Below, one piece after another: positions 45,292-56,509 of a stretch of 64,000 nt of DNA. This stretch comes from Costus lasius. Lineage: Eukaryota; Streptophyta; Magnoliopsida; Zingiberales; Costaceae. The notes under the pieces were generated by a model. The model saw only the letters and a list, made by a program, of their open reading frames with translations, ran no database searches and was not told where the DNA came from. The stretch lies in assembly GCA_027563935.2 (NCBI GenBank), contig CM050454.1, positions 1,658,501-1,722,500 on the forward strand, read 5' to 3'. The position numbers were made by a program, and so were the translations under genes. The number at the start of each line of letters is the position of its first letter. Positions within the stretch are counted from its first letter, which is position 1.

Positions 45292-47107
45292 ATGGAGCTT
45301 GTTGATCCGTACCTGATGATAAACACGATCGTAGCCGCCATGGCCGGCCTCCTCCTCTTGCTCTTGCTCTCCGGAGCCGTCTCCGTCCTCTGGCTCACGC
45401 CGGCGTGGAAGTGGCGCCGGCTGAGGAGGAACGGCTTCGTCGGACCAGTCCCGCGCTTCCCCTTGGGCAACTTGATGCAGATGAGCAGACTGCGAGGGGA
45501 AGCGCCGCCTTCTCCGGCGTCTTCGTCCGCCATCTCCCACGACATTCATTCCTTCGCCTTACCTTACTTGTCCCGGTGGAGAGAGGACTATGGTAAGTGC
45601 ACAAGTAGTTTTACTGCACTAGATTCACTCGAATCTAATGATAAGATTCTCTTGAATCTCAGGAAAGGTCTTCGTCTACTGGATCGGTGCAGAGCCGTTC
45701 CTTTACGTCGCGGATCCTGAGTTCCTGAAGCTTGCCGCGACGGGGGCTATGAGCGAGAAATGGGGGAAGCCGGATGTGTTCAAGCACGACAGGAAGCCGA
45801 TGTTTGGGAATGGGCTCGTCATGGCTGAAGGGAATGATTGGACCATTCACAGGAACATCATCGCGCCGGCTTTTTCCATGACCAATCTCAACGTACGACA
45901 TGATTTGTAGTTGACTTTCATGTGTGCTTGATCTGTATATTTACGAGCCGAATCCATGCAGGGAATGATCAGCGTAATGGAGGAAACGACATGCAAGATG
46001 GTGGCCAAATGGGACGTGCAGCTCCGGCTTGCGCCGGGCCGGCGAGCTGAAATCGACGTGGAGAAGGAAATCAGCAGGAACGCCGCCGAGATCATATCGA
46101 AGGCCATCTTCGGGATGAGCGAGGAGAAGGGAAAGAAGGTGTTTGAGAAGCTGCATCTCCTGCAGAAGGAGCTCTTCTTCACGAACCGCCTCGTCGGAGT
46201 CCCCTTCGGCCAGGTGCTCAACGGCAAAAAGTCCTACGAGGCGTGGAGGATCGGCAAGGAGATCGACCGCCTCCTGCACGACATCATAAGTTCGAGGAAA
46301 GACGGCGCCGCCAACAGCAGTACCACTCATCAAGATCTCCTAGGGCTCCTGCTCGCCGGGAATCAGGAGAATGCCTTGCTCGAGAGGAAGCTCACCACCA
46401 GGGAGCTTGTCGACGAGTGCAAGACCTTCTTCTTCGGCGGCCATGAGACCACTGGGCTGGCCCTCTCCTGGGCCCTGCTCCTCCTCGCTCAGTACCCGCA
46501 GTGGCAAACCGCTCTCAGGGAGGAGGTCCTGGAAGTCACAGGCGGAGGGCCTCTCGACTCCGCCATGCTCTCCCAGTTGACCAAGGTTTGTAAAAATATT
46601 TTCATTAATCAATTCCTCCGCATCCGGCGTTGAATCGGCGAATTCATAATGCAGATGGGGTGGGTGTGGAACGAGGTGCTCCGGCTGTACTCGCCGGCTC
46701 CAAACTTGCTGAGACAAGCGAGGGAGGACATCCGCGTGAGCCTTGGCGGCGGAGAGGAGGTGGTGATTCCAAAGGGGACGAACATGTGGGTGGACGTGGT
46801 CGGCATGCACCACGACGCGGCGCTGTGGGGGGAGGACGTGAACGATTTCAATCCCGAGAGGTTCGTGAAGGAGGTGCACGGCGGTTGCAAGCACCGGATG
46901 GGCTTCCTTCCGTTCGGGTTTAGCGGCCGGATCTGCGTGGGCAGAAACCTGTCGTCCATGGAGTTCAGGATCGTGCTCTGCCTCCTCCTCCGCCGGTTCT
47001 CCTTCTCCGTGTCCCCAGCCTACACCCACTCACCCACTCACATGTTTACCCTAAGGCCTTCCCTTGGGGTTCCCCTTGTCGTCCACACCCTCCAATATTC
47101 AAACTAA
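45292..47107 (+). CDS. CYP72-clan cytochrome P450 (four exons), cytokinin-hydroxylase-like annotation group
   Basis: Exons 45292-45592, 45663-45892, 45962-46585 and 46655-47107 join with GT-AG borders into 536 codons (535 residues). The phases agree: the first junction splits a Gly codon, the others fall between codons. Visible parts: N-terminal membrane segment (residues ~10-35), then W.L.PAWKWRRLRRNGF and GP.PRFPLGN as in the CYP72 clan, I-helix FFFGGHETTGLALSW, K-helix NEVLRLYSPAP, FNPERF, and heme loop FGFSGRICVGRN with the Cys ligand. The fourth position of the heme loop is Ser where Gly is usual. The CYP72 clan contains CYP709, CYP714, CYP721 and CYP735 (hormone and fatty-acid hydroxylases); I cannot fix the family, so I give no substrate. 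A possible poly(A) signal AATAAA is at 47139. Surroundings are a duplicated segment whose other copy lacks this gene. Confidence 0.85.
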
Positions 47108-47689
47108 ATATTATTTTATTTTATTTTTATATAAAAAAAATAAATTACGGATATACATATGAGTTTGCAATGTGTAGGTAAATTTTAGTCTTTTGTCACC
47201 TATGAGTTTGCAATGTGATTTAATGTCTAATTAAATTAATTTTACTAGATATAATTTTCAAATTTATCTAAATATATGTCAAATAATTATAGGAATCTAA
47301 TAATGTAACGAATTAATTGAAATTAAATTTATAACTATTTTATAAGTGAAAAAAATCAATTTTACAAAACAAATATTTTAAGAAAAATATTTTGAATCAT
47401 TGAAATAAAATATCACACATTTATATTTCAAATTACAATCTAAATTATGTGCTTGATAAACAACCTAGAAGAACAATTAGCATATTCTTTTTAGGGTACC
47501 TTTTTTTTTTAAATTAATTTACATTTATATTTTTTTAAAAATTAAAGTTTATAAGACTAATAGTAAGACGAGTTTCTAGAAAATTAAAATGTTTAATTGA
47601 TAGTGAAGAAGATTATATTTCTAATATATTATCCCATTATTTGTAGTAATTAATTTCTAATTCTAGTAATTATACTCTTTAAAGTTTAG

Positions 47690-48440
47690 TAGTCGCTGCA
47701 GTTTTAACGTTGCCTTTGAAGGGCAGCCACCAGAGAGACACACCTTTACTTTATGCTTTGTTTATTAGGAGTGATGGATTTTTACAAGAATGAAAAATTT
47801 AAAAAGAAAAAAAATTTAGATAAAAAAAAAGTGTTTAATAAAATTTCGTCTCTACTATTCTTTTCATCCAATTTGAGCGGATTAAAAATGAGAAATTTTA
47901 CTTATTTTTTTTTTCTTTTCTTTTTTTTTATTCAACCTTCCTAATAAGCGAAAGATTTTATTAAAACTCATTCTTTTCTTCCTGAAAATCCTTCTAGTAA
48001 ATAAGCCCTAAAAGCTCATTATTCAGTGTGGTATTTGCAGATCTTGCCATCTTACCAGTGAAGCCAAAATTAAAAGAAGGAAAGGGAAGATCAACTAAGT
48101 GGAGAATGAAAGTAACATGGCATCTGATGATGATGGTCTATGGGGGCCAAGTGAGAATGATGGTTCAGAGTTTTTTAACCTTAGAATTAATCTTAGGATT
48201 CACATGCGTGCAAATTCCAAGGCAATTTTTTTAAAAAAATGATCTTTTATTTTGATAAATTATATAGTTTATTCATTAAAAAAATTTATATAAAAAAATG
48301 ATCTTTCTTAATTTTTCCTACCCGAGGAGAAAATTTTTTTTGCCAAGTGAGACCAAAAGAGGCAGAGAATCATGTCAGAATATTTGCCTGGCAAAAAGGG
48401 AGCGCACCAAATGCCTGCTGACCAAGTGTGTGGCATGAGG
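47690..48440. repeat. Segmental duplication block b (pair with 56950-57400)
   Basis: Shared pieces include GAAGGG(C/T)AGCCACCAGAGAGACA at the start and GCAGATCT(T/C)GC(C/A)ATCTTACCA in the middle, through GCATGAG(G/A)GCAGCACATG. The left copy has gained a MITE (47754-47955). Both copies have small Lys-rich frames; none is convincing as a gene. Confidence 0.7.
47754..47955. mobile_element. Small MITE with TTATTAGGA ends
   Basis: About 200 bp; left end GCTTTGTTTATTAGGA and right end TCCTAATAAGCGAAAG are inverted. The duplicate segment at 56950-57060 lacks it, which supports insertion. Confidence 0.55.
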
Positions 48441-48444
48441 GCAG

Positions 48445-48622
48445 CACATGCATGTGAGTAGGAGTTGTCTATTCGATTGAACTCACGCATGTGAATAGGA
48501 GTGTTGTCTTCTTTTGCATGTGAGTAGGAGTTGTCTATTCGATTGAACTCACTCACATGCATGTGAATAGGAGTGTTTTTCTTCTTTTGTATGTGAGTAG
48601 GAGTTGTCTATTCGATTGAATT
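48445..48622. repeat. ~75-bp tandem repeat, 2.5 units
   Basis: Units GTGAGTAGGAGTTGTCTATTC...GAATAGGAGTGTT, carrying CATGCATG words. The minus frame 48562-48308 reads through it as repeated HMREFNRIDNSYSHA units and is a repeat artefact. Confidence 0.8.
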
Positions 48623-48711
48623 CGAACCAAACTGATTGGAATACAAAAATTATCATTTAAAAAAAATTAAAATTAAATAATTTGTTTAAAAAAATTGAAT
48701 ATGAAGAAGTT

Positions 48712-48830
48712 TGGATAGCCCTAGCTTAGATTAGAGTTTTCGATTCGAATTCGACTTGACTATGGAGAAGTTTCTCTCTTTGAGTTAATTTAAAAAATGG
48801 TTGAGTTTCGGGTCTAGTTAAGTTACGTCC
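48712..48830. repeat. Segmental duplication block d (pair with 57893-58010)
   Basis: Shares TAGCTTAGATT(A/T)GAGTTTTCG and CGACTTGACTATGGAGAAGTTT-like text with 57893-58010. Confidence 0.7.
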
Positions 48831-48927
48831 TATTATTTTTGGGGGGAATTTATAAAAAAATATATTGAATCTAATAAAAAAAAGGATAAATTTAATATAT
48901 TTTTATTTTCCTTTTCATATAGGAAGA

Positions 48928-49248
48928 CGAAAAAATTTGTACCCCGCTGCCGCATCAACAGTTGGGTACCCCGATCGTTCAAGCACGAATCTAAACGTAT
49001 CAGTGGGAATTTTGATGCCAAGTCAATTTCACGAATCGCGGTCTACTTTTACGAAATTCCTAACCAGCATTTAACCCAAGGTTTAAGTCAATATCTATGA
49101 AAACTGGTCAACTTCACGAAATCTAAATCAAGTTAGGGCAGGGAAATCTCCAAAACTGCACCCCCTAGCCCCAGCGCCTCCAATGCCGTCGTCTCTTCAT
49201 CCAAAGTCCAATCTTCCTCCTCTGCTTCTTCGCTCTCCTCCCATCTCG
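48928..49248 (+). repeat. Terminal sequence of the TTTCACGAAA element family joined to TORTIFOLIA1-like 5' leader
   Basis: Begins GACGAAAAAATTTGTACCCC and GCTGCCGCATCAACAGTTGG, like the right end of 32500-33285, and contains TTCACGAA words. From about 48975 on it is the inverted counterpart of 54485-54253. The last ~100 bases are the pyrimidine-rich leader of the pseudogene that follows. Confidence 0.6.
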
Positions 49249-49850
49249 CGATGGTGGAGCTCAAGTCCCGGATCCTGGCGGCGCTCGCGAAGCTTTCCGA
49301 CCGAGACACCCACCAGATCATGGTGGAAGACCTCGAGAAGATCATCTGCACCCTGCCCGATGCTGGTGAACTCCCTCGTTCATGATCCCTCTCTGCCCTC
49401 GCCGGGTCCCCAAGATCCCGCCGGCTCCAAGAACTCATCTTTCCTCATCGCCCGACGGGAGTCTCTCCGCCTCCTTGCCGTCCTCTGCACTGCCCACAAC
49501 TGACGCCGCCTCCGCGCACCTTCCCAAGATCATCGCCCTCATTGCCTGACGCCTCAAGGACCCTACCTCCGACTCCTCCGTACGCGACGCCTGCCGCGAT
49601 GTCGCTGGCTCGCTCGGAGGCTCTATCTCCGCCCTTCGGTCGCGGAATCAGCAGCAGCACTAGAGGATGGCACGGGGCCTGGTGGTGGGTCATCGCCGGT
49701 GGTGACTTTGTTTGTGAAGCCGCTTTTCGAGGCCATGGGGGAGCAGAACAAAGCGGTGCAGGGCGGGGCGGCAATGTACCTTGCCAAGGTGGTTGAGTGT
49801 GCTGGCACTGGCGTTGGGGGAGTGGAACAGGATGGAAGGGCGCCAAAAAC
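49249..49850 (+). pseudogene. TOR1-like: TORTIFOLIA1/SPIRAL2-like microtubule-associated protein, 5' fragment
   Basis: From ATG at 49249-49251: MVELKSRILAALAKLSDRDT then HQIMVEDLEKIICTLP, the start of the first HEAT repeat of the plant TORTIFOLIA1 family. A 14-base deletion at about 49363, seen by comparison with the minus-strand copy, shifts the frame. The match resumes as VNSLVHDPSLPSPGPQDPAG and SKNSSFLIARRESLRLLAVL, then in other frames through LPKII..I..RLKDP...DSSVRDACRD and SPVVTLFVKPLFEAMGEQNK (about 49680-49750). Several stops. Family knowledge: TOR1 binds cortical microtubules and prevents helical growth. Cut off at 49851 by a candidate LTR. Clearly dead. Confidence 0.85.
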
Positions 49851-49851
49851 T

Positions 49852-51403
49852 TGATGTGTTCCGCAAGTGCACGGACAAATCGAAGTAATAAAAATATCGA
49901 TCCACAGGGACCAATGGCCAAGTATTGAATCTTACTTAGAATAGTTAGCTAGACTAATTTGAGAGAGAACGATGTTTATCACTGCTGAGCAAAAGCGGCA
50001 AAAAGGCAAATTGGGGTTCTTAATCAATTTATGGAGAATTCAGGATTTTGGGTTCACCACTCTATGCTTCATGACTTATAAAAATTAAAGATATCTTAGG
50101 AAGGATTTACTATGTTGAAGGAGATTTATCCGCATGTACAGATTGCCCCTTCTCAGTAGTACAATCCGGTGTTTATCTGACTTAATCCCCTACTCTCGTG
50201 GTTATTAATTCGAGATAAACCCAATGGATTCTTGATAAATCTTGAAATCCCTCAAGTCAATTTTGAACTGCTCTCGTGTTCAAATTGCCTTGTCCAAATA
50301 TTGTAGATCCAACGTCTCAATTCACTTCTCAGTACTTCTTGAGACGTCTAAAACATGAGAATCATGGCCAGTAATTATCATGCGATTAGTGCAACAATAA
50401 TTGAATCTAACGTGAATAAATAACTTCATAAGATGAATAAAGCAGTCAAGTCATTAAAACAAAGAGGGCTACACCCTTAATCCTGAATGGAAGTTTACGC
50501 TGACATGCTACACATGTTCACGTTTAAGAGTTCCATGTTCATGCTTACAATCGATGAAAAAAATATGAAAAAGACAAAGGAAGACAAGGATTAATGTTTC
50601 CTAATGAAGATCGTCACCAACAATCCTTGAAGTCGAAGCTTTTTCGGTGTGAAATCGCCGATCGCTCACTTGCACCCTAGTTCTCGCCTTTCTCTTGAAT
50701 CTCGCTCGAAAATTCGCCAAAAAAAACCCCAAATTTCGGCCTTCAACTCCCTTATATAGTTCCCCAACACTTTCTTAGGGTTTCCCCAAAATTTGGCTCG
50801 AAACCGGATCGAATCGGATGAGAACTTGAGTCAAATTCGAATTCGGCAGAGGAAATTACGGCCGTAAATATTTTCACGGGCGGCCGTGAAACATTCTGCT
50901 CAATTTCAATATTTGCCCCCGATAGAATTACGGCCGTGAAAACTTTCATGGCCGGCCGTAAAACTCTCTGTTCCATCTCGTATTTTTTTGCTCTAATGCT
51001 TTTACGACCGTAATTTATTCTACGGGTGTAGCCGTAAAATCTTCTCTTGAATTTTGATACGGTCGTGATGCAAATTACGGATGAGCTGTGATTTCTTCTA
51101 CTTGTCCAAAAATACGGCCGTAAAATATTTTACGGGTGGGCCGTAATTTTCAGAACAAATCCTGATTGGCTTGAAATTTGATGGTCAACTTTGTCTTGAC
51201 TTGTAGATTTCGCCTAAGTGCTTGAAAACATCAAAATCTATCAATTTGCAATCGTTTCCACCTGAAATATGATAAAAATAAAGAGAGGTGAGGATTCCGA
51301 ACAAACATAGAAATTTAAGTCAAAATATATGAAAATTATAACAAAAAGAGAGGAAATCCATTGCAAAAATATGCTCAGAATACCATACAAATGCGTGTCA
51401 TCA
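49852..51403 (+). mobile_element. Candidate solo LTR of a gypsy-type element
   Basis: Starts TGATGTGTTCCGCAAGTGCA and continues CGGACAAATCGAAGTAATAA...GATCCACAGGGACC, wording typical of one group of plant Ty3/gypsy LTRs. Possible ends are CATCA at 51233 or 51403. I could not find matching target duplications, so borders and solo status are uncertain. No internal genes. Confidence 0.45.
50855..51160. repeat. Repeat of (A/T)TACGGCCGTAAA / GGCCGTGAAA motifs
   Basis: Five or so units of about 60 bases, each with TTACGGCCGT(A/G)AA followed by TTTTCACGGGCGGCCGTGAAA-like text. The palindromic TTACGGCCGTAA core is prominent. Confidence 0.7.
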
Positions 51404-51654
51404 ATTAACAATATAAATTTTATACAGATTTCAGAACATTGTATATCTTGTCCAATGTCAACTAATATAAATCTAGTGAACGTCAAACACATATACATCT
51501 GGTGAACATTACTGGAAAACATAAATTTGTTTATAACAATGTCGCTTGACAAAACTCAGACTATGTGTATCCTACGCACCCAAACTGGCATTATTGGAAT
51601 AGCTGAAAGCTGGTATCATTAGCAATATGCCCAGATTGTGTCTTCGTCAAAGCC

Positions 51655-51897
51655 TCACTCAAAAGGGAAACAAATCGGAGGTTGAAGTAGTAGAACTAGA
51701 CTATTCCAGCATTGCAGCATAGTCATAGCTATATCTTGCATTTGCTGATCCTCCCTTTCCCCTTGCCACGTTTCCTGCCTTTCAACTTTAGTTTCTTCTT
51801 CAGCTTTTTTCTTTCCTATACCACCCGAGGCTTTCAAAAGTGATTTGGACCGATGATGAGCATTAGCTCCTCCATCTACCATTTCCACGTCTGCTAG
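51655..51897 (-). CDS. Exon-like frame of unknown origin
   Basis: On the minus strand a pyrimidine tract and GCTAGCAG precede an open stretch encoding about 80 mostly charged residues (DVEMVDGGANAHHRSK..., KKKAEEETKVERQE...). It could be one exon of an otherwise lost gene. I do not recognise it and no neighbouring exon joins it. Frame closes at 51655. Confidence 0.2.
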   Translation of the reverse strand, partial: LADVEMVDGGANAHHRSKSLLKASGGIGKKKAEEETKVERQETWQGEREDQQMQDIAMTMLQCWNSLVLLLQPPICFPFE

Positions 51898-52107
51898 CAA
51901 TAAAAATAAAATAAAATAAAATAGATGGATAAAAGCAGCAAAAAGTAAAATGTTAAGAAACATATCTAAAGAAAATATAAAAAGCCATCCAAGTGCAAGT
52001 TTCTAGCTCAATTGGCAAGCAACAGCTGAATAGGAGAGGAATGTTACTAGAAATGGGATAATGATCTTGAAGCGGTAGCAACTAGAACAACCGAAATAGA
52101 TATGTTC

Positions 52108-52679
52108 TGGTCATTTTTTTTTGAAGAGAATCTGAACACGCCAAGGAAAAATCTTGAGTATCTATATGCTACTTGGGAAAACTACTTAAGTGCTTTTTTA
52201 ATCAATGAAGTTCTATATAATAAAGTTCGCAATTGCAAAGGAGATTAGGTTGGTCATTTTTTTTTGAAGAGAATCTGAACACGCCAAGGAAAAATCTTAA
52301 GTATCTATATGCTACTTGGGAAAACTACTTAAGTGCTTTTTTAATCAATGAAGTTCTATATAAGAAAGTTCGCAATTGCAAAGGAGATTAGGTTGGTCAT
52401 TTTTTTTTGAAGAGAATCTGAACACGCCAAGGAAAAATCTTGAGTATCTATATGCTACTTGGGAAAACTACTTAAGTGCTTTTTTAATCAATGAAGTTCT
52501 ATATAATAAAGTTCACAATTGCAAAGGAGATTAGGTTGGTCATTTTTTTTTGAAGAGAATCTGAACACGCCAAGGAAAAATCTTGAGTATCTATATGCTA
52601 CTTGGGAAAACTACTTAAGTGTTTTTTTAATCAATGAAGTTCTATATAATAAAGTTCGCAATTGCAAAGGAGATTAGGC
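52108..52679. repeat. Tandem array, four units of 143 bp
   Basis: TTGAAGAGAATCTGAACACG recurs at 52121, 52264, 52407 and 52550, exactly 143 bases apart. Units differ at only a few bases (TAATAAAG/TAAGAAAG, GTTCGC/GTTCAC), so the amplification is recent. It lies in what would be intron or downstream sequence of the minus-strand TORTIFOLIA1-like copy. Confidence 0.95.
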
Positions 52680-52994
52680 TAATATAGAGAATTTCTACCA
52701 GCTCCAGCCGTATCAAAGAGGGTTGATACATTTCCATGTCACGCAACTAGTTTACTCCACCATGTTACCACTTTTGGCATTGTGTCATGCCTAGGATGGC
52801 CTGATCACCACTATCAGCAGTCAAATGCAATGAAACTTAAACATGAGCAATCTTGACAAAGAGACACATGAAAAACTTGCAGTCGAACAATATGCTAAAA
52901 GCAATGAATAAAAATAATGAACTAATGAATTATAATTTATTTTTAATCTCACACAAAAATAACTAAACACTAAGAACACCATTTACGGACAAAC

Positions 52995-54253
52995 CTGTAA
53001 CATATTCATAAGATTTGCTTGTTGCCTTTCTAGTTGGGCTAGTTGCCTCTGTATTGTTGACCAATTGGCTTTGCTGCTCATGAAGGAACCTTCATTATGG
53101 GCCTCAGAAGTTGTTCCATTTACTGCTCTATTCAAATCGTTGTGGGCTTAGAAATATATAAATTTATAACTGAAGTTAAACAAAACATTTTATATGCACC
53201 TTTACAAATAAAATTGAATAGAATTAACTTCAAATAGGCAATAACTTAATTTGTGCTTTAGTCATTAACTGGTTGTTTGCACTATAGCAAAACAAAACAT
53301 ATGTGATTTAGTACATTAAACACATGTTATATCATGAAACTTCAAAGTACAAAAGATAAAAGTTGCTTCGGGGCAAAAGATGATGCAGCAGACTGCAATT
53401 TGAGCATAACAATTCTAACAAATGCAAAAAACATTAGCAAAAAAAATTATACATTCTTAAATAACATGCTCACACTACTTGCAGTGAGAAGAAGGAAATG
53501 GAATGCAATAAAGTAAGAGAAATGGAAGTATAGATTAAGTGGAAAACATTGTTGACTTTCCCATCCCCACGTAACTTAAGATTAATTAAAAAGTGAGAAA
53601 AGACATAAATACCAACATAAATTGAACAATGATCTAGATTTTATACTCAAATGAAAAAAAAATGGCAGGTTTCCAGTGCAATGTGGCTGCTCATGAATGC
53701 CAATATCACCATCGGTATAGAAGACTCCAAACATTTCAGTAACATATTTTAGACACAAATGCAGCACAATGCCTACAAAAACTGGAAAAATAAAAAATTT
53801 GCAACGCTTTATATACATCAAGAAACCAAAAAATCTAATTGCTGACATGTGCCAACCTAGAGACAACCGAAAGCAATGATCCCTTTGCTAGAAAGGCCTG
53901 ACTACAAAGTAACTTGCAGATCCGAGGGCATAACCTCTGGAACATTGCAGATCCGAGGACGGCAAGGAGACGGAGAGACTCCCATAGAGCAATGAGGAAA
54001 GATGAGTTCTTGGAGCCGGCGGTATCTTGGGGACTAGCGAGGGCAGAGAGGGATCATGAACGAGGGAGTTCACCAGCATCGGGACGTCGTCAGCGGGCAG
54101 GGTGCGGATGATCTTCTCGAGGTCTTCCACCGCGATCTGGTGGGTGTCTCGGTCGGAAAGCTTCGCGAGCGCCGCCAGGATCCGGGACTTAGAGCTCCAC
54201 CATCGCAAGATGGGAGGAGAGCGAAGAAGCGGAGGAGGAAGATTGGACTTTGG
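52995..54253 (-). pseudogene. TOR1-like: TORTIFOLIA1/SPIRAL2-like pseudogene, minus-strand copy with two recognisable exons
   Basis: Exon A (about 54210-53850) has SRILAALAKLSDRDTHQIAV and EDLEKIIRTLPADDVPMLVN. An inserted base just after the start (GAGCTCTAAG versus GAGCTCAAG in the other copy) shifts the frame. At about 53960 an internal deletion joins SLRLLAVL to MFQRLCPRICKLL and, in another frame, FLAKGSLLSVVSRL, parts that in intact family members lie over a hundred residues further on. Exon B is 53146-52995, with AG before and GT after; it encodes SSKANWSTIQRQLAQLERQQ and ANLMNMLQ, the coiled-coil block of the family's C-terminal half. Exons between A and B are missing. Dead copy. Confidence 0.85.
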
Positions 54254-54490
54254 ATGAAGAGGCGGCGGCATTGGAGGCGCCGGGGCTGGGGGGGTGCAAT
54301 TTTGGAGATTTCCCTGCCCTAACTTGATTTAGATTTCGTGAAGTTGACCAGTTTTCGTAGATATTGACTTAAACCTTGGGTTAAATGCTAGTTAGGAATT
54401 TCGTGAAAATGGACTGCGATTCGTGAAATTAATTTGGCATCAAAATTATCACTCATACGTTTAGATTCGTGCCTGAACGATTCATGCCGA
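54254..54490 (-). repeat. Inverted counterpart of 48975-49248
   Basis: Reading on the minus strand: GATTCGTTCAGGCACGAATC-like start, TTTCACGAA words, then GGCAGGGAAATCTCCAAAAT and the leader of the pseudogene. Shows that the joint of transposon end and gene 5' region was formed once and then duplicated in inverted orientation. Confidence 0.75.
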
Positions 54491-55014
54491 GCGAGGTAAG
54501 AGCTGAGACTTCCAAAGTTGACCTATCGCTGGTTCATTAATTGGACAGTGCAGATCGTTGGAGAAAGCGTGGGAGAGGTCAAAGGCATGCACCAACGAAA
54601 GGCCGAGATGGTTCGCCATGCCAATGCATTCATTGCATTGCCCGGTAACTTATAATTTAATGTCACCGCATTTATATATAAATACATATACACGATCGAA
54701 TTAAACACGGCTATTTAGACAATAATTTTAAAAAAATTTCTGCTTATATTTTCTTTTAACAAAATAGCCGGAGTTAGATACTCAACCCTCTTCACCTCTA
54801 TTTCTTGCCCATAATAAAAAAAATTGCCTAAGCTAAGCAGTATAGAAGCGCAAATCTCAACATCCTCTAACTTTGTTTTTTTGGAGGGCTGCAGTTTGAG
54901 GGCGACAATGACGGCGAGCAGCTAGAGTTTTATTCGTCGAGTTTTTCTCTTAATTTGAGCGAACGATCAAACGAAGAAAAAAAAAATTTTGCCACCTTCA
55001 ATTTTCTTCACATT
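54491..55014. other. Intergenic, no gene seen
   Basis: Short AT-rich stretch without recognised features. Confidence 0.5.
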
Positions 55015-55590
55015 TATTTTTTTTCTAATTAGTGTAAAGGATAAACCTTCAATTGTGAATTTACACTAGTTGTGGAGGTAGCAAACTCTTCAATTAAAAT
55101 AATATTTGGGGGCTTGGATGAAATTTTTGCCTACAAAGATAAGGTTTTGATCTTATTCATACATTTTTGCCCACACTTGCCCCAAAAAAGAAGTCGATAA
55201 GGTTTTGATGTTACACTTGGATAGTTTCCATTGATTAGGTGCCCCCTAATGTGATTTTACCTACTAGATGTGATGTCGTTGAAGTTGACTCTTGAAGTTG
55301 ACCTTGTAAACAAACTAAAAAAAATCTCATGGAGCCCACATTGACTTGACTTCTCGATAAAAAAAAAAGGACCCCTCTTATGGTCATTCTAGTGAGTCTT
55401 ATTTTTTGCTATTGTTGAAGATATATATTCACTATTCTTATTTTCAAGCTAAATCTATTATTTTTTTCCAATTAAGTAAGTTAATAAATAATAAACGTAA
55501 AATTTAATTCTAAAAGTTAATATCAATAACTAAGATTTTTATAAGTTAAACTAAGAATAATATATGATTATTAATATTTTTAATTATCTA
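55015..55590. repeat. Segmental duplication block a' (pair with 43135-43700)
   Basis: Same order and orientation as the left block, with a deletion of about 20 bases near 55070. Confidence 0.8.
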
Positions 55591-56080
55591 AACCACGACA
55601 CTAGTATATTTTAGAAGTGTATTGTTATGTACTAAATCCTAGACGAGGAAACCCTAGGAGAGGACTCCAACTATCGTTTACGTACAATTCATACTAGATC
55701 TGATCAACTACTCATTCAAACTCTTTGAAGTTCCGGGCTGCTCATCTATTTTAGTGTGTTTCCATAGACTAAAAATTAGAAGGAAAAAATAAAAAACGCA
55801 TTAAATCTAGATGCAAAATGTTACTAGATTCAATGTTTTAGTAGATCTGATCAACTACCCATTCTACCTTCTTGAAGTCCTAGTACATTTTATCCATAAT
55901 GATTGCCTTCAATTTTTTTTCTCTACCTTGCACACAAATTTAGGCCCAAAAGTACTTTGGCCCATTTCTTCAAAATAAAGTTGATACAGCCCATTCGAAG
56001 AGGAAGTATTCAAGCCCAAAAGGCCGAAACTACTTTGTTTATTGTAAATTTGAAAACAAACCACCAAAAGAGACTTATAG
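55591..56080. other. Intergenic, no gene seen
   Basis: Holds a weak internal repeat (CTAGAT(C)TGATCAACTAC(T/C)CATTC at about 55695 and 55842). The frame at 55903-56205 has no recognisable domain. Confidence 0.45.
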
Positions 56081-56502
56081 GTACGGGTGGTAATGGGTCG
56101 AGTGCCCGTGTTTTCACCCTAAATTTGAATCCGATCCAATTGCAATATCTGCTACTTGAAGTCGACCCAAACCCCGGTCAAGTATTTAAACGGGTACATG
56201 ATTAAATAAAAAATAAATTATTTGTTATTTTATTTATAAAATATATTTTAAAAAATAAAATAATAAATAAATATATTTATATAATAATAATTTATTATTA
56301 TTTTATATTTTTAATATAAATAAATATTTATATAATAGTTATTTTATTATTATTTATATTTTAATAATAAACATATATATTTATATTTGTTATGAAAATC
56401 AGGTATTATGTACCAGGTACCCATATCCCTAAACCCAAACTCATCATAAACGGGGCGAGTCGGATTAGGTATCCAAACCCGATGGGTGAAATTACCACCC
56501 CT
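56081..56502. mobile_element. hAT-like MITE
   Basis: 422 bp. Ends GTACGGGTGGTAAT and ATTACCACCCCT are inverted. Flanking 8-mers ACTTATAG (56073-56080) and ACTTATAT (56503-56510) match at 7 of 8, the target length of hAT elements. The interior is nearly pure A/T. Confidence 0.7.
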
Positions 56503-56509
56503 ACTTATA

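Noticed and set aside
49852..51233. Solo LTR with ends at 49852 and 51233
   Set aside because: TGATGT/ACATCA ends are attractive but flanking bases AAACT and AAATC do not match; the right border is left open (51233 or 51403).
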